Source: Flavobacterium solisilvae (GTDB lineage Bacteria > Bacteroidota > Bacteroidia > Flavobacteriales > Flavobacteriaceae). From it: a stretch of DNA of 64,000 nt. The notes beneath the pieces are model-generated. The model saw only the letters and a list, made by a program, of their open reading frames with translations, ran no database searches and was not told where the DNA came from. The position numbers and the translations under genes were made by a program. Location of the stretch: assembly GCF_012911605.1 (NCBI RefSeq), contig NZ_JAAMPT010000208.1, forward strand, positions 62,001 to 126,000, read 5' to 3'. This document shows positions 1 to 8,040 of the stretch, in pieces (the stretch's first letter is position 1; each line of letters starts with the position of its first letter).

Positions 1-778
1 AATTTTTGCAAATCGGCAATCGTCATCGGGTTGTATGATTTTCTTCTGTCGCGACGTTCTACTCTGTCAAATCTTGGTTTAGACATGGCAATTTCTAAAG
101 CCAAAATTTTCTCTGCATTCTTTTGAGCCACTGCTGGTTTGTCGCCAAGAAATTATAACATTCTGGCTACGTGTTTTACATATTTTTCGCGTTTTTCTTT
201 AGAATCAGCATCGTCAGAAACATAATAATCTCTATCAGGCAAACCAACTGAACCTGGACCAACGTTTACCACATTTTTGTTGCTGTCTTTAGCATCTGTT
301 CCAACACCAACACCAAAAAAACCAATTCCGCCTTGTGGTGCCATTTCAATCATCAATTTTTGTAAATCGGCTACATTTTTTACTGCATTTATTTTTGCCA
401 AATAAGGTTTTAATGGAGCAATTCCCGCTTTGTTTCGGGCAATGGTATCCATGATGGTTTTGTATAGATTTACTGCTTTTCCTTGATCAGTAGCCGAAGT
501 ATATTTTGGATCTTTTGACGCTTCATCCAAAATTTTCAATGCGTCAATATCGGTTTTTTGGCGAAGCTCATCAAAACTTCCCCAACGCGTTCTATCAGCA
601 GGAATTTCAGTATTGTTCAACCAGGTTCCATTTACAAAACGGAAGAAATCATCACTTGGTTTTACCGATTTATCCATAAGTGAAACATCAATTCCGGAGT
701 GTTTTTGTTGTGCATTTGTTTCATTGATTCCCAAAGCAATCAATAATGCCAAGAAAGTTTAGTACTCGTTTTTCTCAT
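1..778 (-). pseudogene. M13 family metallopeptidase (PepO/neprilysin-like), 5' part, disrupted
   Basis: The start at 778 (ATG) opens a lipoprotein/secretory-type signal (MRKTSTKLS...), but one T is missing near 752-757. The following hydrophobic stretch ALLIALGINETNAQQ is therefore in another frame. The rest of the N-terminal M13 domain is recognisable (DDFFRFVNGTWL, then GLPDRDYY). At 155-153 a TAA replaces what should be a sense codon in ARML-x-FLGDKPAV. The same frame then stays open to the window edge (EKILALEIAMSKPRFDRVER), which shows the gene is one reading frame with two lesions. M13 enzymes are zinc endopeptidases; the HExxH and later motifs lie outside the window. The gene is either a decaying pseudogene or contains sequencing errors. 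Two different kinds of lesion favour real decay, though not decisively. Confidence 0.8.
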
Positions 779-893
779 AATTAAACAATTGTAGTTTCTA
801 CAAATTTATCGATAATAACTCGATTTTACCATTTTTAACAAAATTATAAGACTTGATAAAGTGATAAAAATTAGTCGTTGCCGATTGCTTTTG

Positions 894-901
894 TACTTTT
901 G
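894..901 (+). promoter_or_regulatory. -7 element TACTTTTG for the SCO1-like gene
   Basis: TACTTTTG matches the Bacteroidota -7 consensus TAnnTTTG, 13 bases before the ATG at 915. No well-spaced TTG -33 element is visible. Confidence 0.45.
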
Positions 902-914
902 TAAAAAAATAATT

Positions 915-1583
915 ATGCTTGCTTTTTTCAAAAAATATAAGCTTTTCTTCATCGGACTTTTTGTTTTTTCAGTTGTAACCATTGCTTTGTTTTACAATGC
1001 TTTGAAACCTGAAAAAGAGTTGCCAATCTTCAATCCATCTGATGTAAATTCTGAATTGGTTGATAGTACCGTTCAACATGTTGGGAAATATCATACGATT
1101 GCCGATTTTTCTTTTACCAATCAAAACGGAAAAACAATAACTCAGAAAGACTATGAAGGAAAGATTTATGTAGCCGATTTTTTCTTTACTACTTGTCAAA
1201 CGATTTGTCCAATCATGACAACAAACATGACCGAAGTTCAAAAAGCTTTCAGTAAAAATCCGAAAGTGATGATTTTATCACATACCGTTACGCCTGAAAT
1301 TGACAGTGTTCCGGTTTTGAAACAATATGCTTTGAAACAAAATGTTGATGATAGCAAATGGAATATGGTAACTGGCGATAAAAAGGACATTTATTACATT
1401 GCTAGAAAATCTTATTTAGCAGTGAAAACAGGTAAACCAGAAGAAATGTATGATATGGTTCATACCGAAAATTTTGTTTTAGTTGATACAAAACGAAGAG
1501 TTCGCGGCTTTTATGACGGAACAAAAAAAGAAGATGTTCAGCGGTTGATTGAAGACATTAACTGGTTATTGGAACACGATTAA
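915..1583 (+). CDS. SCO1/SenC/PrrC family thioredoxin-like protein
   Basis: This is a 222-residue membrane-anchored periplasmic protein. The N-terminal helix (about residues 10-28) is a signal anchor. The thioredoxin-like fold follows, with the copper-binding CxxxC at C94 and C98 (FTTCQTICPI) and the conserved distal histidine at H183 (DMVHTENF). SCO proteins deliver copper to, or reduce cysteines of, the CuA site of cytochrome oxidase. An in-frame ATG at 861 would add 18 residues before the anchor. I chose 915 because it directly precedes a normal signal anchor and sits 13 bases after a good -7 element. Just downstream is the feoAB iron uptake unit, but separate promoters suggest independent expression. 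All metal ligands are present, so the protein is probably functional. Confidence 0.9.
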   Translation: MLAFFKKYKLFFIGLFVFSVVTIALFYNALKPEKELPIFNPSDVNSELVDSTVQHVGKYHTIADFSFTNQNGKTITQKDYEGKIYVADFFFTTCQTICPIMTTNMTEVQKAFSKNPKVMILSHTVTPEIDSVPVLKQYALKQNVDDSKWNMVTGDKKDIYYIARKSYLAVKTGKPEEMYDMVHTENFVLVDTKRRVRGFYDGTKKEDVQRLIEDINWLLEHD

Positions 1584-1628
1584 TTTGCCAAAATTGATAA
1601 TTATCATCCTTTTTCCTTTTCTATTTTT

Positions 1629-1636
1629 TATCTTTG
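1629..1636 (+). promoter_or_regulatory. -7 element TATCTTTG for feoAB
   Basis: TATCTTTG matches TAnnTTTG. It lies 25 bases before the feoA start and 13 bases before a palindrome at 1648-1662. No good -33 element is seen. Confidence 0.45.
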
Positions 1637-1647
1637 TATTTTAATTC

Positions 1648-1662
1648 AATCTAAATAAGATT
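1648..1662 (+). promoter_or_regulatory. Palindrome AATCT-AAATA-AGATT, candidate metal-repressor operator at feoA
   Basis: A perfect 5-bp inverted repeat with a 5-base spacer lies between the -7 element and the TTG start of feoA; its last base overlaps the start codon. The core TCTAAATAA recurs at 4048-4056 (TonB receptor) and 34209-34217 (haem-region AraC gene). The position over the likely transcription start suits a repressor. Assignment to the DtxR-type protein of this window is inference. Confidence 0.4.
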
Positions 1663-1892
1663 TGCAAACAACTATCGACACACTTCAAAAAGGTCAAAAA
1701 GCAGTCATCCTTTCATTTGACGACGCTATCATTCCGTTGAAACTCATAGAAATGGGTTGCATGGAAGGAAATTTTGTAGAAGTAATACAAATTGCGCCAC
1801 TTGGAGATCCGATTTTTTTATCAGTAAATGACACAAATCTTGCTATTAGAAAAGAAATGGCAAGCAGGATTTTTGTGGAAATACAAAAGTAA
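1662..1892 (+). CDS. feoA: FeoA, ferrous iron transport protein A
   Basis: This 76-residue cytoplasmic protein has an SH3-like FeoA fold: LKLIEMGCMEG near residues 27-35, then PLGDPIFLSVNDTNLAIRKE. It is the small partner of FeoB in ferrous iron uptake. The start is TTG. An in-frame TAA at 1656-1658 rules out anything upstream, and the next ATG would delete the first strand of the fold. The stop at 1892 is one base before the feoB ATG, so the two are translationally coupled. FeoA domains occur fused to DtxR-type repressors too, but this one stands alone, as is usual beside feoB. Confidence 0.92.
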   Translation: MQTTIDTLQKGQKAVILSFDDAIIPLKLIEMGCMEGNFVEVIQIAPLGDPIFLSVNDTNLAIRKEMASRIFVEIQK

Positions 1893-1893
1893 A

Positions 1894-3921
1894 ATGACAA
1901 AAAACGACACTTTAAAAATAGCTTTAGTTGGTAATCCAAACACAGGAAAGACTTCGTTATTCAACTCGCTTACAGGTTTGCGTCAGCAAGTAGGAAACTA
2001 TCCTGGAATTACGGTTGAAAAAAAACAAGGTTCGTTTCATTTAGAAAACCATCAAAAAGTTACCGTAATCGATTTGCCTGGAACGTATAGTTTAAATCCA
2101 AGTTCGATTGACGAAAGTGTTACCACTGAATTTTTGTTAAACAATGAAGACAAAAATTTTCCTCAAGTTGCTATTGTCGTTGCCGAAGCCGAAAATTTAA
2201 AGCGAAATCTGTTGCTTTTTACACAAGTAAAAGATTTAGGAATTCCAACGATTTTGGTCATCAATATGGCAGACAGAATGCAATTGAAAGGAATTTCGAT
2301 AAACAAAGAAAATCTGGAAAAACAACTCGATACCACCATAATTTTAACTAGTACTCGAAATAATTCTGGAATTTCTGAACTGAAAAATTGTATTCAGAAT
2401 TTTCAAAAATTATCTGGAAAACCACTTTTTTCAAACGATATTTCAACCTATAAAGATTGGCTTTCTTCTACCTATAAAATTGGTTTTGTTGAAATTGAAG
2501 ACAAACAAAAACAAATTGCTGTAAAAAAAGAACAACATCAAGAAACCGTAAAACGATACCAATTTATCAATTCGGTTTTAAAAGGAAATTTTGAAAAAGA
2601 CAAGACAAAAGCAACCGATTTTGATTCGAGATTGGACAAAATCCTGACGCATAAATTTTTTGGTTATATTATTTTTTTAGTGTTGTTAATGCTAATGTTT
2701 CAGGCGATTTTTTCTTGGTCTGGACCGTTTATGGATTTCATTGACGAAAGTTTTGCTTCTTTGTCTGAAACTATAGCTTCAATTTTACCCGAAGGAAAAA
2801 TTAATGAACTCATTAGTCAAGGAATTATTCCTGGAATTGGCGGAATTGTGATTTTTGTGCCACAAATTGCCATGCTATTTCTATTCATTTCCGTTCTAGA
2901 AGAAAGCGGTTATATGTCGAGAGTTGTGTTTTTGATGGACAAAATTATGCGAAAATTTGGACTGAACGGAAAAAGTGTCGTGCCATTAATCTCCGGAAAT
3001 GCTTGTGCCATTCCAGCCGTTATGGCAACTAGAAATATTGAAGATTGGAAAGAACGATTGATTACTATTCTGGTAACGCCATTTTCGGTTTGTTCTGCAC
3101 GATTACCAGTTTATACCATATTAATTTCGCTAATTGTACCTGAACAAAAAATCTTAGGGTTTATCAATTCGCAAGCTTTAGCTTTGTTAGGAATGTATGT
3201 TTTTGGGATTGTTTTGGCTTTACTTTCATCCATTATTTTGACCAAAATCATTAAGGCAAAAAGCAAATCCTATTTTGTTATCGAAATGCCTTCGTATAAA
3301 ATGCCACTACTTCAAAACGTTTTTTACACAGTTTTTGAAAAAACAAAATCATTTGTAATTGATGCCGGAAAAATCATTTTGGCGGTTTCGGTTGTGCTTT
3401 GGTTTTTGGCTTCTCATGGCGGAGAAACTTTTGACAATGCTGAAAAAATTGTGAGTAGTCAACTTGAAAATCAAAACCTTTCTGAAGCGGAACTTACTGC
3501 AAAAATTGCTTCGTTTCAAATTGAAAACTCCTATATTGGAACAATGGGAAAAGCTATCGAACCTGTAATAAAACCTTTGGGTTACGATTGGAAAATTGGA
3601 ATTGCAATCATTACTTCATTTGCCGCAAGAGAAGTTTTTGTTGGAACATTAGCAACGATTTATAGCGTTGAAAATGCTGAAGACGAAGGAACGATAAAAT
3701 CGAGAATGCAAACCGCAACGTTTACTAACGGCGAAAAAGTATTTACTACTGCAACCGGAATTTCATTATTGTTCTTCTATGCCATTGCTATGCAATGTGG
3801 CGCAACTGTTGCTATTGTAAAACGCGAAACCAATTCGTGGAAATGGGCTTTACTTCAACTTTTCGGGCTAGGAATTATGGCTTATTTAGCCGCATTAGTC
3901 GCTTATCAAGTGCTAAATTAG
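1894..3921 (+). CDS. feoB: FeoB, ferrous iron transporter with N-terminal G domain
   Basis: This inner-membrane protein of 675 residues takes up Fe(II). The G domain is intact: G1 GNPNTGKT at 13-20, G3 DLPG at 60-63, G4 NMAD at 124-127, and a G5-like STRNNSG. A helical spacer follows to about residue 245. Then come two Gate-type membrane segments separated by helices, with the conserved cytoplasmic CSARLPVY motif and a C-terminal MQCGATVA segment. The start at 1894 lies one base after feoA; an earlier ATG inside feoA is out of context. It forms an operon with feoA, and an outer membrane receptor and the FeoB-associated peptide follow on the same strand. All core motifs are present. Confidence 0.97.
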   Translation: MTKNDTLKIALVGNPNTGKTSLFNSLTGLRQQVGNYPGITVEKKQGSFHLENHQKVTVIDLPGTYSLNPSSIDESVTTEFLLNNEDKNFPQVAIVVAEAENLKRNLLLFTQVKDLGIPTILVINMADRMQLKGISINKENLEKQLDTTIILTSTRNNSGISELKNCIQNFQKLSGKPLFSNDISTYKDWLSSTYKIGFVEIEDKQKQIAVKKEQHQETVKRYQFINSVLKGNFEKDKTKATDFDSRLDKILTHKFFGYIIFLVLLMLMFQAIFSWSGPFMDFIDESFASLSETIASILPEGKINELISQGIIPGIGGIVIFVPQIAMLFLFISVLEESGYMSRVVFLMDKIMRKFGLNGKSVVPLISGNACAIPAVMATRNIEDWKERLITILVTPFSVCSARLPVYTILISLIVPEQKILGFINSQALALLGMYVFGIVLALLSSIILTKIIKAKSKSYFVIEMPSYKMPLLQNVFYTVFEKTKSFVIDAGKIILAVSVVLWFLASHGGETFDNAEKIVSSQLENQNLSEAELTAKIASFQIENSYIGTMGKAIEPVIKPLGYDWKIGIAIITSFAAREVFVGTLATIYSVENAEDEGTIKSRMQTATFTNGEKVFTTATGISLLFFYAIAMQCGATVAIVKRETNSWKWALLQLFGLGIMAYLAALVAYQVLN

Positions 3922-4001
3922 TTCAACAAAAGTTAAACTTTTTTTCTATTTTTTTGATATTCATTTAATTATAAAATATTTTAAATTTTAATTATTTATA
4001 A

Positions 4002-4033
4002 TTTGTCTAAATAAATATTAGATAGTATTTTTG
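4002..4033 (+). promoter_or_regulatory. Promoter of the FecA-like receptor: TTTG-N20-TATTTTTG
   Basis: TTTG at 4002-4005 and TATTTTTG at 4026-4033 fit the Bacteroidota sigma-ABfr consensus (TTG, about 17-23 bases, TAnnTTTG). A TCTAA-N7-TTAGA inverted repeat lies within the spacer region, and another palindrome follows at 4039. Confidence 0.6.
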
Positions 4034-4038
4034 CAGCG

Positions 4039-4056
4039 TAGATTTAATCTAAATAA
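4039..4056 (+). promoter_or_regulatory. TAGA-N5-TCTAAATAA palindrome over the transcription start of the TonB receptor
   Basis: TAGA (4039-4042) and TCTA (4048-4051) form an inverted repeat, followed by AATAA and the ATG at 4058. It lies just downstream of the -7 element, the same geometry as at feoA. The likely role is an iron-responsive operator (inference). Confidence 0.45.
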
Positions 4057-4057
4057 A

Positions 4058-6289
4058 ATGAAGCGAATACTATTTGCCCTTTCCGTACTAACTTGCAGTA
4101 CACAAATTCAAGCTCAAGAAAAACAAAACAATCAAAAGCGACAAGATAGCACAAGTACTTTGAAAGAAGTAGTTATCAATGCTAGTAAAATTTTAGGAAG
4201 TAAATTTGAAGCCGAAAACAGAACTGGTTCCGCTTCTTATATTTCGCCCGAAGATTTAAAAAAATTCAATTATACTGACGTTAACCGCATTTTGAGAACC
4301 GTTCCCGGTGTGAATGTTTTTGAAGAAGATGGTTTTGGACTTCGACCAAACATCAGTTTGAGAGGAACTTCAGCTGAAAGAAGTTCAAAAATTACATTAA
4401 TGGAAGATGGTGTTCTAATTGCACCGGCACCATACAGCGCACCAGCAGCTTATTATGTTCCGTCGTTAGCCAGAATGAACGCTGTAGAAATCTTAAAAGG
4501 AAGCAGCCAAATCCAATATGGTCCGTTTACAACTGGTGGTGCAATTAACTTTATTTCTGCTCCAATCCCAAATAAATTCAGCGGAAGTATCATCAGCGAT
4601 TATGGCAGTTTTAATACGAGTAGAACCAATGCTTCAATTGGTGTTGCCGACAAAAATGTTGGTGTTTTGGTACAATACTTAAACTTTAATTCGGATGGTT
4701 TTAAAAACCTATTGAATGATCAAAATACCGGTTTTGACAAAAATGATTTCATGGCAAAACTGCATCTTACAACAGATACTGATAAAAAAATAGTCAACTC
4801 ATTGGACTTGAAAATTCAATATGCAGATGAAGATGCCAATGAAACCTATTTAGGTTTAACTCAGGCTGATTATGACAAAAATCCGTTTATGCGATATGCA
4901 TCGTCTCAAAAAGACAATATCACAACAAAAAACAACCATATTGCCATAACACATACTCTAAAAGTTGATAAATATTTCAGTTTGACGACTACAGCTTACC
5001 GAAATCATTTTTCAAGAAATTGGTATAAATTGGATGCTGTGAGTTTTGGCGGAACTAAAAAAGGAATTTCAGAAATTCTAGAAAATCCAGAAACTTTAAG
5101 CAATTATTATGCTATAATCACAGGAGAAACTGATGGTGCAAATAATTCTTTATCGGTAAAAGCAAATAACAGAAACTATTTATCACAAGGTATTCAAACT
5201 AAATTTGATTATCATTTTGCTACCGGAAATGTATTCCACGATGTAGAAATTGGCGCAAGACTTCACAAAGATGAAGAAGATCGTTTTCAATGGGCTGATG
5301 GTTACAACATCGTTAATAATGTTATGAATTTGACAAATGCTGGAACGGCAGGTTCTGATGATAACCGAGTTGCTCATGCAAAAGCACTGGCATTGCATAT
5401 TCAATACAAATTAAAATACAACAAATTAACCGTTACTCCTGGATTACGTTTTGAAACTATTGATTTATGGAATCAAAACTATGGAAAAGTTGATCCAACA
5501 AGAACCGGAGCTAATTTGGTTGAAAATGATAACCATGTTAAAGTTTGGTTACCCGGAATTGGAGCAAACTACAAATGGAACAACAATGTATCTGTTTTTG
5601 CAGGCGTTCACAAAGGATTTGCACCACCAACGAACAGAACTGGTCAAGATGCCGAAAGTAGCATAAACTATGAATTAGGAACTCGTTTTAGAGTGAAAAA
5701 ATTATACGCAGAAATAGTTGGTTTCTACAACGATTACAGCAACATGTTAGGAAGTGATTTAGCAGCAAGTGGCGGAAGCGGAACCTTAGACCAATTCAAT
5801 GCCGGAGAAGTTCGCGTTAACGGAGTTGAAGTACTTTTAAACTACAATGTTTTAGCGGAAACAAGCAAATTCAAAGTTCCTGTAACGTTTAGCTATACCA
5901 TGACCAATACCGAATTCCTAAATGATTTTGCAAGCACTGACGGAACTTGGGGAACAATTTCAAAAGGCGACGAGATTCCATATATTTCAAAACATCAATT
6001 TCAATCGTCAATTGGTGTTGAGCACGAAAAATTTGAAGCAACCGTTTCTGGTAGATTGAATGGAAAATTCAGAACGCAAGCCGGAAAAGGTAGTATTCCT
6101 GCAAACGAATTGGTTCCAAATAGCTTTGTAGTTGATTTTGCCGCAAAATACAATTTGAACAAATACATTGGCATCATAGGAAACATCAACAATGTTTTTG
6201 ATACTACTTATTTGGTATCGAGAGTTCCGGCAGGTTTACGTCCGGGAATGCCATTTTTTGCTTCAGCAGGTTTGGTAGCACAATTTTAA
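4058..6289 (+). CDS. TonB-dependent outer membrane receptor, FecA-like
   Basis: This is a 743-residue outer membrane ligand-gated channel. A signal peptide covers about residues 1-20 (cleavage after IQAQ). The TonB box region is around LKEVVINA. The plug domain contains VNRILRTVPGVNV, NISLRGT and EILKGSSQIQYG. A 22-strand-type barrel follows and ends in the aromatic-terminated strand ASAGLVAQF. The plug resembles ferric-citrate-type receptors, but the true substrate cannot be read from the sequence. The ATG at 4058 follows a promoter and palindrome; an in-frame alternative nine codons upstream would overlap the promoter. Placement between feoAB and the FeoB-associated peptide argues for iron import. 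A strong terminator follows at 6312. Confidence 0.9.
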   Translation: MKRILFALSVLTCSTQIQAQEKQNNQKRQDSTSTLKEVVINASKILGSKFEAENRTGSASYISPEDLKKFNYTDVNRILRTVPGVNVFEEDGFGLRPNISLRGTSAERSSKITLMEDGVLIAPAPYSAPAAYYVPSLARMNAVEILKGSSQIQYGPFTTGGAINFISAPIPNKFSGSIISDYGSFNTSRTNASIGVADKNVGVLVQYLNFNSDGFKNLLNDQNTGFDKNDFMAKLHLTTDTDKKIVNSLDLKIQYADEDANETYLGLTQADYDKNPFMRYASSQKDNITTKNNHIAITHTLKVDKYFSLTTTAYRNHFSRNWYKLDAVSFGGTKKGISEILENPETLSNYYAIITGETDGANNSLSVKANNRNYLSQGIQTKFDYHFATGNVFHDVEIGARLHKDEEDRFQWADGYNIVNNVMNLTNAGTAGSDDNRVAHAKALALHIQYKLKYNKLTVTPGLRFETIDLWNQNYGKVDPTRTGANLVENDNHVKVWLPGIGANYKWNNNVSVFAGVHKGFAPPTNRTGQDAESSINYELGTRFRVKKLYAEIVGFYNDYSNMLGSDLAASGGSGTLDQFNAGEVRVNGVEVLLNYNVLAETSKFKVPVTFSYTMTNTEFLNDFASTDGTWGTISKGDEIPYISKHQFQSSIGVEHEKFEATVSGRLNGKFRTQAGKGSIPANELVPNSFVVDFAAKYNLNKYIGIIGNINNVFDTTYLVSRVPAGLRPGMPFFASAGLVAQF

Positions 6290-6311
6290 TTTTCATCATG
6301 TTTAGTTAATA

Positions 6312-6345
6312 AAAAAGCAATCTTAGTAAATTAAGATTGCTTTTT
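6312..6345 (+). terminator. Rho-independent terminator after the FecA-like receptor
   Basis: A perfect 14-bp stem (6312-6325 with 6332-6345) and a 6-base loop run into a T-tract. The core is GCAATCTTA/TAAGATTGC. Confidence 0.85.
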
Positions 6346-6347
6346 GT

Positions 6348-6355
6348 TATTTTTG
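6348..6355 (+). promoter_or_regulatory. -7 element TATTTTTG directly before the FeoB-associated peptide
   Basis: TATTTTTG ends four bases before the ATG at 6360, so a transcript from here would have almost no leader. It overlaps the T-tract of the upstream terminator, so the match could be coincidental. Confidence 0.3.
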
Positions 6356-6359
6356 ATAA

Positions 6360-6485
6360 ATGGATATACAAGAAATTTTGGTTTATGTAGTTTTGGCAGT
6401 AGCAATCGTTTTCCTACTGAGAAAATTTGTGTTTAAACCTAAAAACAAAAAAGGGAAATGTGATACCGATTGCGGTTGTCATTAA
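6360..6485 (+). CDS. FeoB-associated Cys-rich membrane peptide
   Basis: This 41-residue peptide has one N-terminal membrane helix (IQEILVYVVLAVAIVFLL), a basic stretch (FVFKPKNKKGK), and a C-terminal CDTDCGCH cysteine/histidine tail. This layout matches the FeoB-associated Cys-rich membrane protein family. The role is not firmly known; iron delivery or stabilisation of the Feo complex is plausible, analogous to FeoC. It is separated from feoB by the TonB receptor, which is unusual because the family usually follows feoB directly. Its stop shares the TTAA at 6482-6485 with the convergent ZIP gene. Confidence 0.85.
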   Translation: MDIQEILVYVVLAVAIVFLLRKFVFKPKNKKGKCDTDCGCH

Positions 6486-7300
6486 CCCAAAGCCACGTCA
6501 AGTGTCATCATCACTATAAATCCGCCAATAAAACCAAGTGTAGCAATATCGGTATTTTTGTCTTGTTGCGTTTCGGGAATTACTTCTTCAACTACTACAA
6601 ATATCATTGCGCCTGCGGCAAATGCCAAAGCATAAGGTAAAATTGGAATAAAAAACATTACTGCAACTGCGCCCAAAACTCCAGCAATTGGTTCTACTAA
6701 TGCCGATGATTGTCCATACATAAAACTTTTGGTTCTGCTCATTCCCATTCGTCGTAGCGGCATCGAAACCGCAATTCCTTCAGGAAAATTTTGAATTCCA
6801 ATTCCAATTGCCAAAGTCACAGCTCCAGCAATTGATGCTTCGGGAATTCCTGCAGCAACTCCGCCAAACAAAACTCCAACCGCTAAACCTTCGGGAATAT
6901 TGTGTAAAGTAATCGCTAAAACCAATAGCGTTGTACGTTGCCAAGGCGATTTTATACCTTCGGTTTCTTTGAAATTAATGTGTAAATGAGGTAATGTTTT
7001 GTCTAATGCAAAAATGAAAAGTGCGCCCATTAAAAACCCAACTGCAGCCGGAATTACCTTTACAAAACCTTCGCCTTTACTCATTTCAATGGCTGGTGCC
7101 AATAAACTCCAAAAACTTGCTGCAACCATTACACCACCTGTAAAACCAAGCATTCCATCAAGAACAACACGGTTCATAGTTTTAAAAAAGAATACAAATG
7201 ATGCACCAAGTGCCGTTAAAAACCAAGTAAATAAAGTAGCATACAATGCAGCTAAAACTGGATTTATACTTTCGAAATATTCAATTATTGTTTCAAACAT
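6482..7300 (-). CDS. ZIP family divalent metal transporter (ZupT-like)
   Basis: This 272-residue inner-membrane transporter has about eight helices. The ZIP signature metal site is clear: HNIPEGLAVG in TM4 and QNFPEGIAVS in TM5, where the first glutamate/histidine pair of TM5 carries N in place of H. A short loop with HLHIN precedes TM4. It is likely to import zinc, iron or manganese. It lies two bases downstream of the DtxR/MntR-type repressor gene in one operon, which suggests manganese or iron control. The stop codon overlaps the FeoB-associated peptide gene tail to tail. The QNFPEG variant is common in this branch of the family. Confidence 0.92.
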   Translation of the reverse strand: MFETIIEYFESINPVLAALYATLFTWFLTALGASFVFFFKTMNRVVLDGMLGFTGGVMVAASFWSLLAPAIEMSKGEGFVKVIPAAVGFLMGALFIFALDKTLPHLHINFKETEGIKSPWQRTTLLVLAITLHNIPEGLAVGVLFGGVAAGIPEASIAGAVTLAIGIGIQNFPEGIAVSMPLRRMGMSRTKSFMYGQSSALVEPIAGVLGAVAVMFFIPILPYALAFAAGAMIFVVVEEVIPETQQDKNTDIATLGFIGGFIVMMTLDVALG

Positions 7301-7302
7301 AA

Positions 7303-7950
7303 TTATTGAACGTATAAGTTATTTGCAATTTTATTGGAAATAGTAATCTGTTTTGAATTGACTTCAACTAATAATGTATCGTCAAAACTTTCTTTTTCTT
7401 TTACTACAAAAGTGGAACCCAATGCAATTTTTTGTTTGTCTAAATATTTCAAAAACTCCGAAGAAGAGTCTTTCACACCAACACATTGATATTCTTTGTT
7501 GATTTCAACTTCTGAAAGTAATAATTTGTTCACTTTTTTCATCACGCCGTTAACATCAGGAATTGGATCACCATGAGGATCAAATGCAGGAAAATCCAAG
7601 TATTCATCCAATTTATTAATCAAAGTTTCCGATTTTATATGTTCCAATTCTTCGGCAATATCATGAACTTCATCCCAAGCAAAACCCAATTTTTCTACCA
7701 AAAAAACTTCCCATAAACGGTGCTTTCTCACAATCATTTTGGCAGAACGAAAACCATTTTCAGTTAATGTTACGCCTTGATATTTTTGATAAGCAACCAA
7801 ATCTTTCTCGGATAGTTTCTTCAACATATCGGTAACCGAAGATGCTTTGGTATCAAGCATTCCGGCAATAGCATTGGTGTTTACGCCTTTGGGAGAAACC
7901 AGCGATAAATGATAAATTACTTTTAAATAATTTTCTTCTGAAATTGTCAT
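7303..7950 (-). CDS. DtxR/MntR family metal-dependent transcriptional repressor
   Basis: The protein has 215 residues. Residues 1-65 form the winged helix-turn-helix (EENYLKVIYHLS, TNAIAGMLDTKASSVTDMLKKL). Residues 66-140 form the metal-binding dimerisation domain, with HRLWEVFL, DEVHDIAEELEHI and DPHGDPIPD, the usual ligand-bearing positions. The C-terminal about 75 residues are an FeoA/SH3-like domain. Such regulators repress metal uptake genes when Fe(II) or Mn(II) is plentiful. It is the first gene of an operon with the ZIP transporter and divergent from a TonB receptor. A TTTAG/CTAAA palindrome in the shared intergenic region (8010-8025) is a natural autoregulatory site. Confidence 0.93.
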   Translation of the reverse strand: MTISEENYLKVIYHLSLVSPKGVNTNAIAGMLDTKASSVTDMLKKLSEKDLVAYQKYQGVTLTENGFRSAKMIVRKHRLWEVFLVEKLGFAWDEVHDIAEELEHIKSETLINKLDEYLDFPAFDPHGDPIPDVNGVMKKVNKLLLSEVEINKEYQCVGVKDSSSEFLKYLDKQKIALGSTFVVKEKESFDDTLLVEVNSKQITISNKIANNLYVQ

Positions 7951-8009
7951 TGAAAACGAATTATTTACAGCAAATAAAAGAAATTTATTTCTACATATAA
8001 AAATAAATT

Positions 8010-8025
8010 TTTAGTTTTGTCTAAA
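8010..8025 (+). promoter_or_regulatory. TTTAG-N6-CTAAA inverted repeat overlapping -7 element TAGTTTTG
   Basis: A perfect 5-bp inverted repeat encloses TAGTTTTG (8012-8019), a TAnnTTTG match. It lies in the intergenic region between the DtxR-type repressor (minus) and the TonB receptor (plus). Binding here would block the receptor promoter. The operator assignment is inference. Confidence 0.45.
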
Positions 8026-8040
8026 TTTTTATTTTGATTA

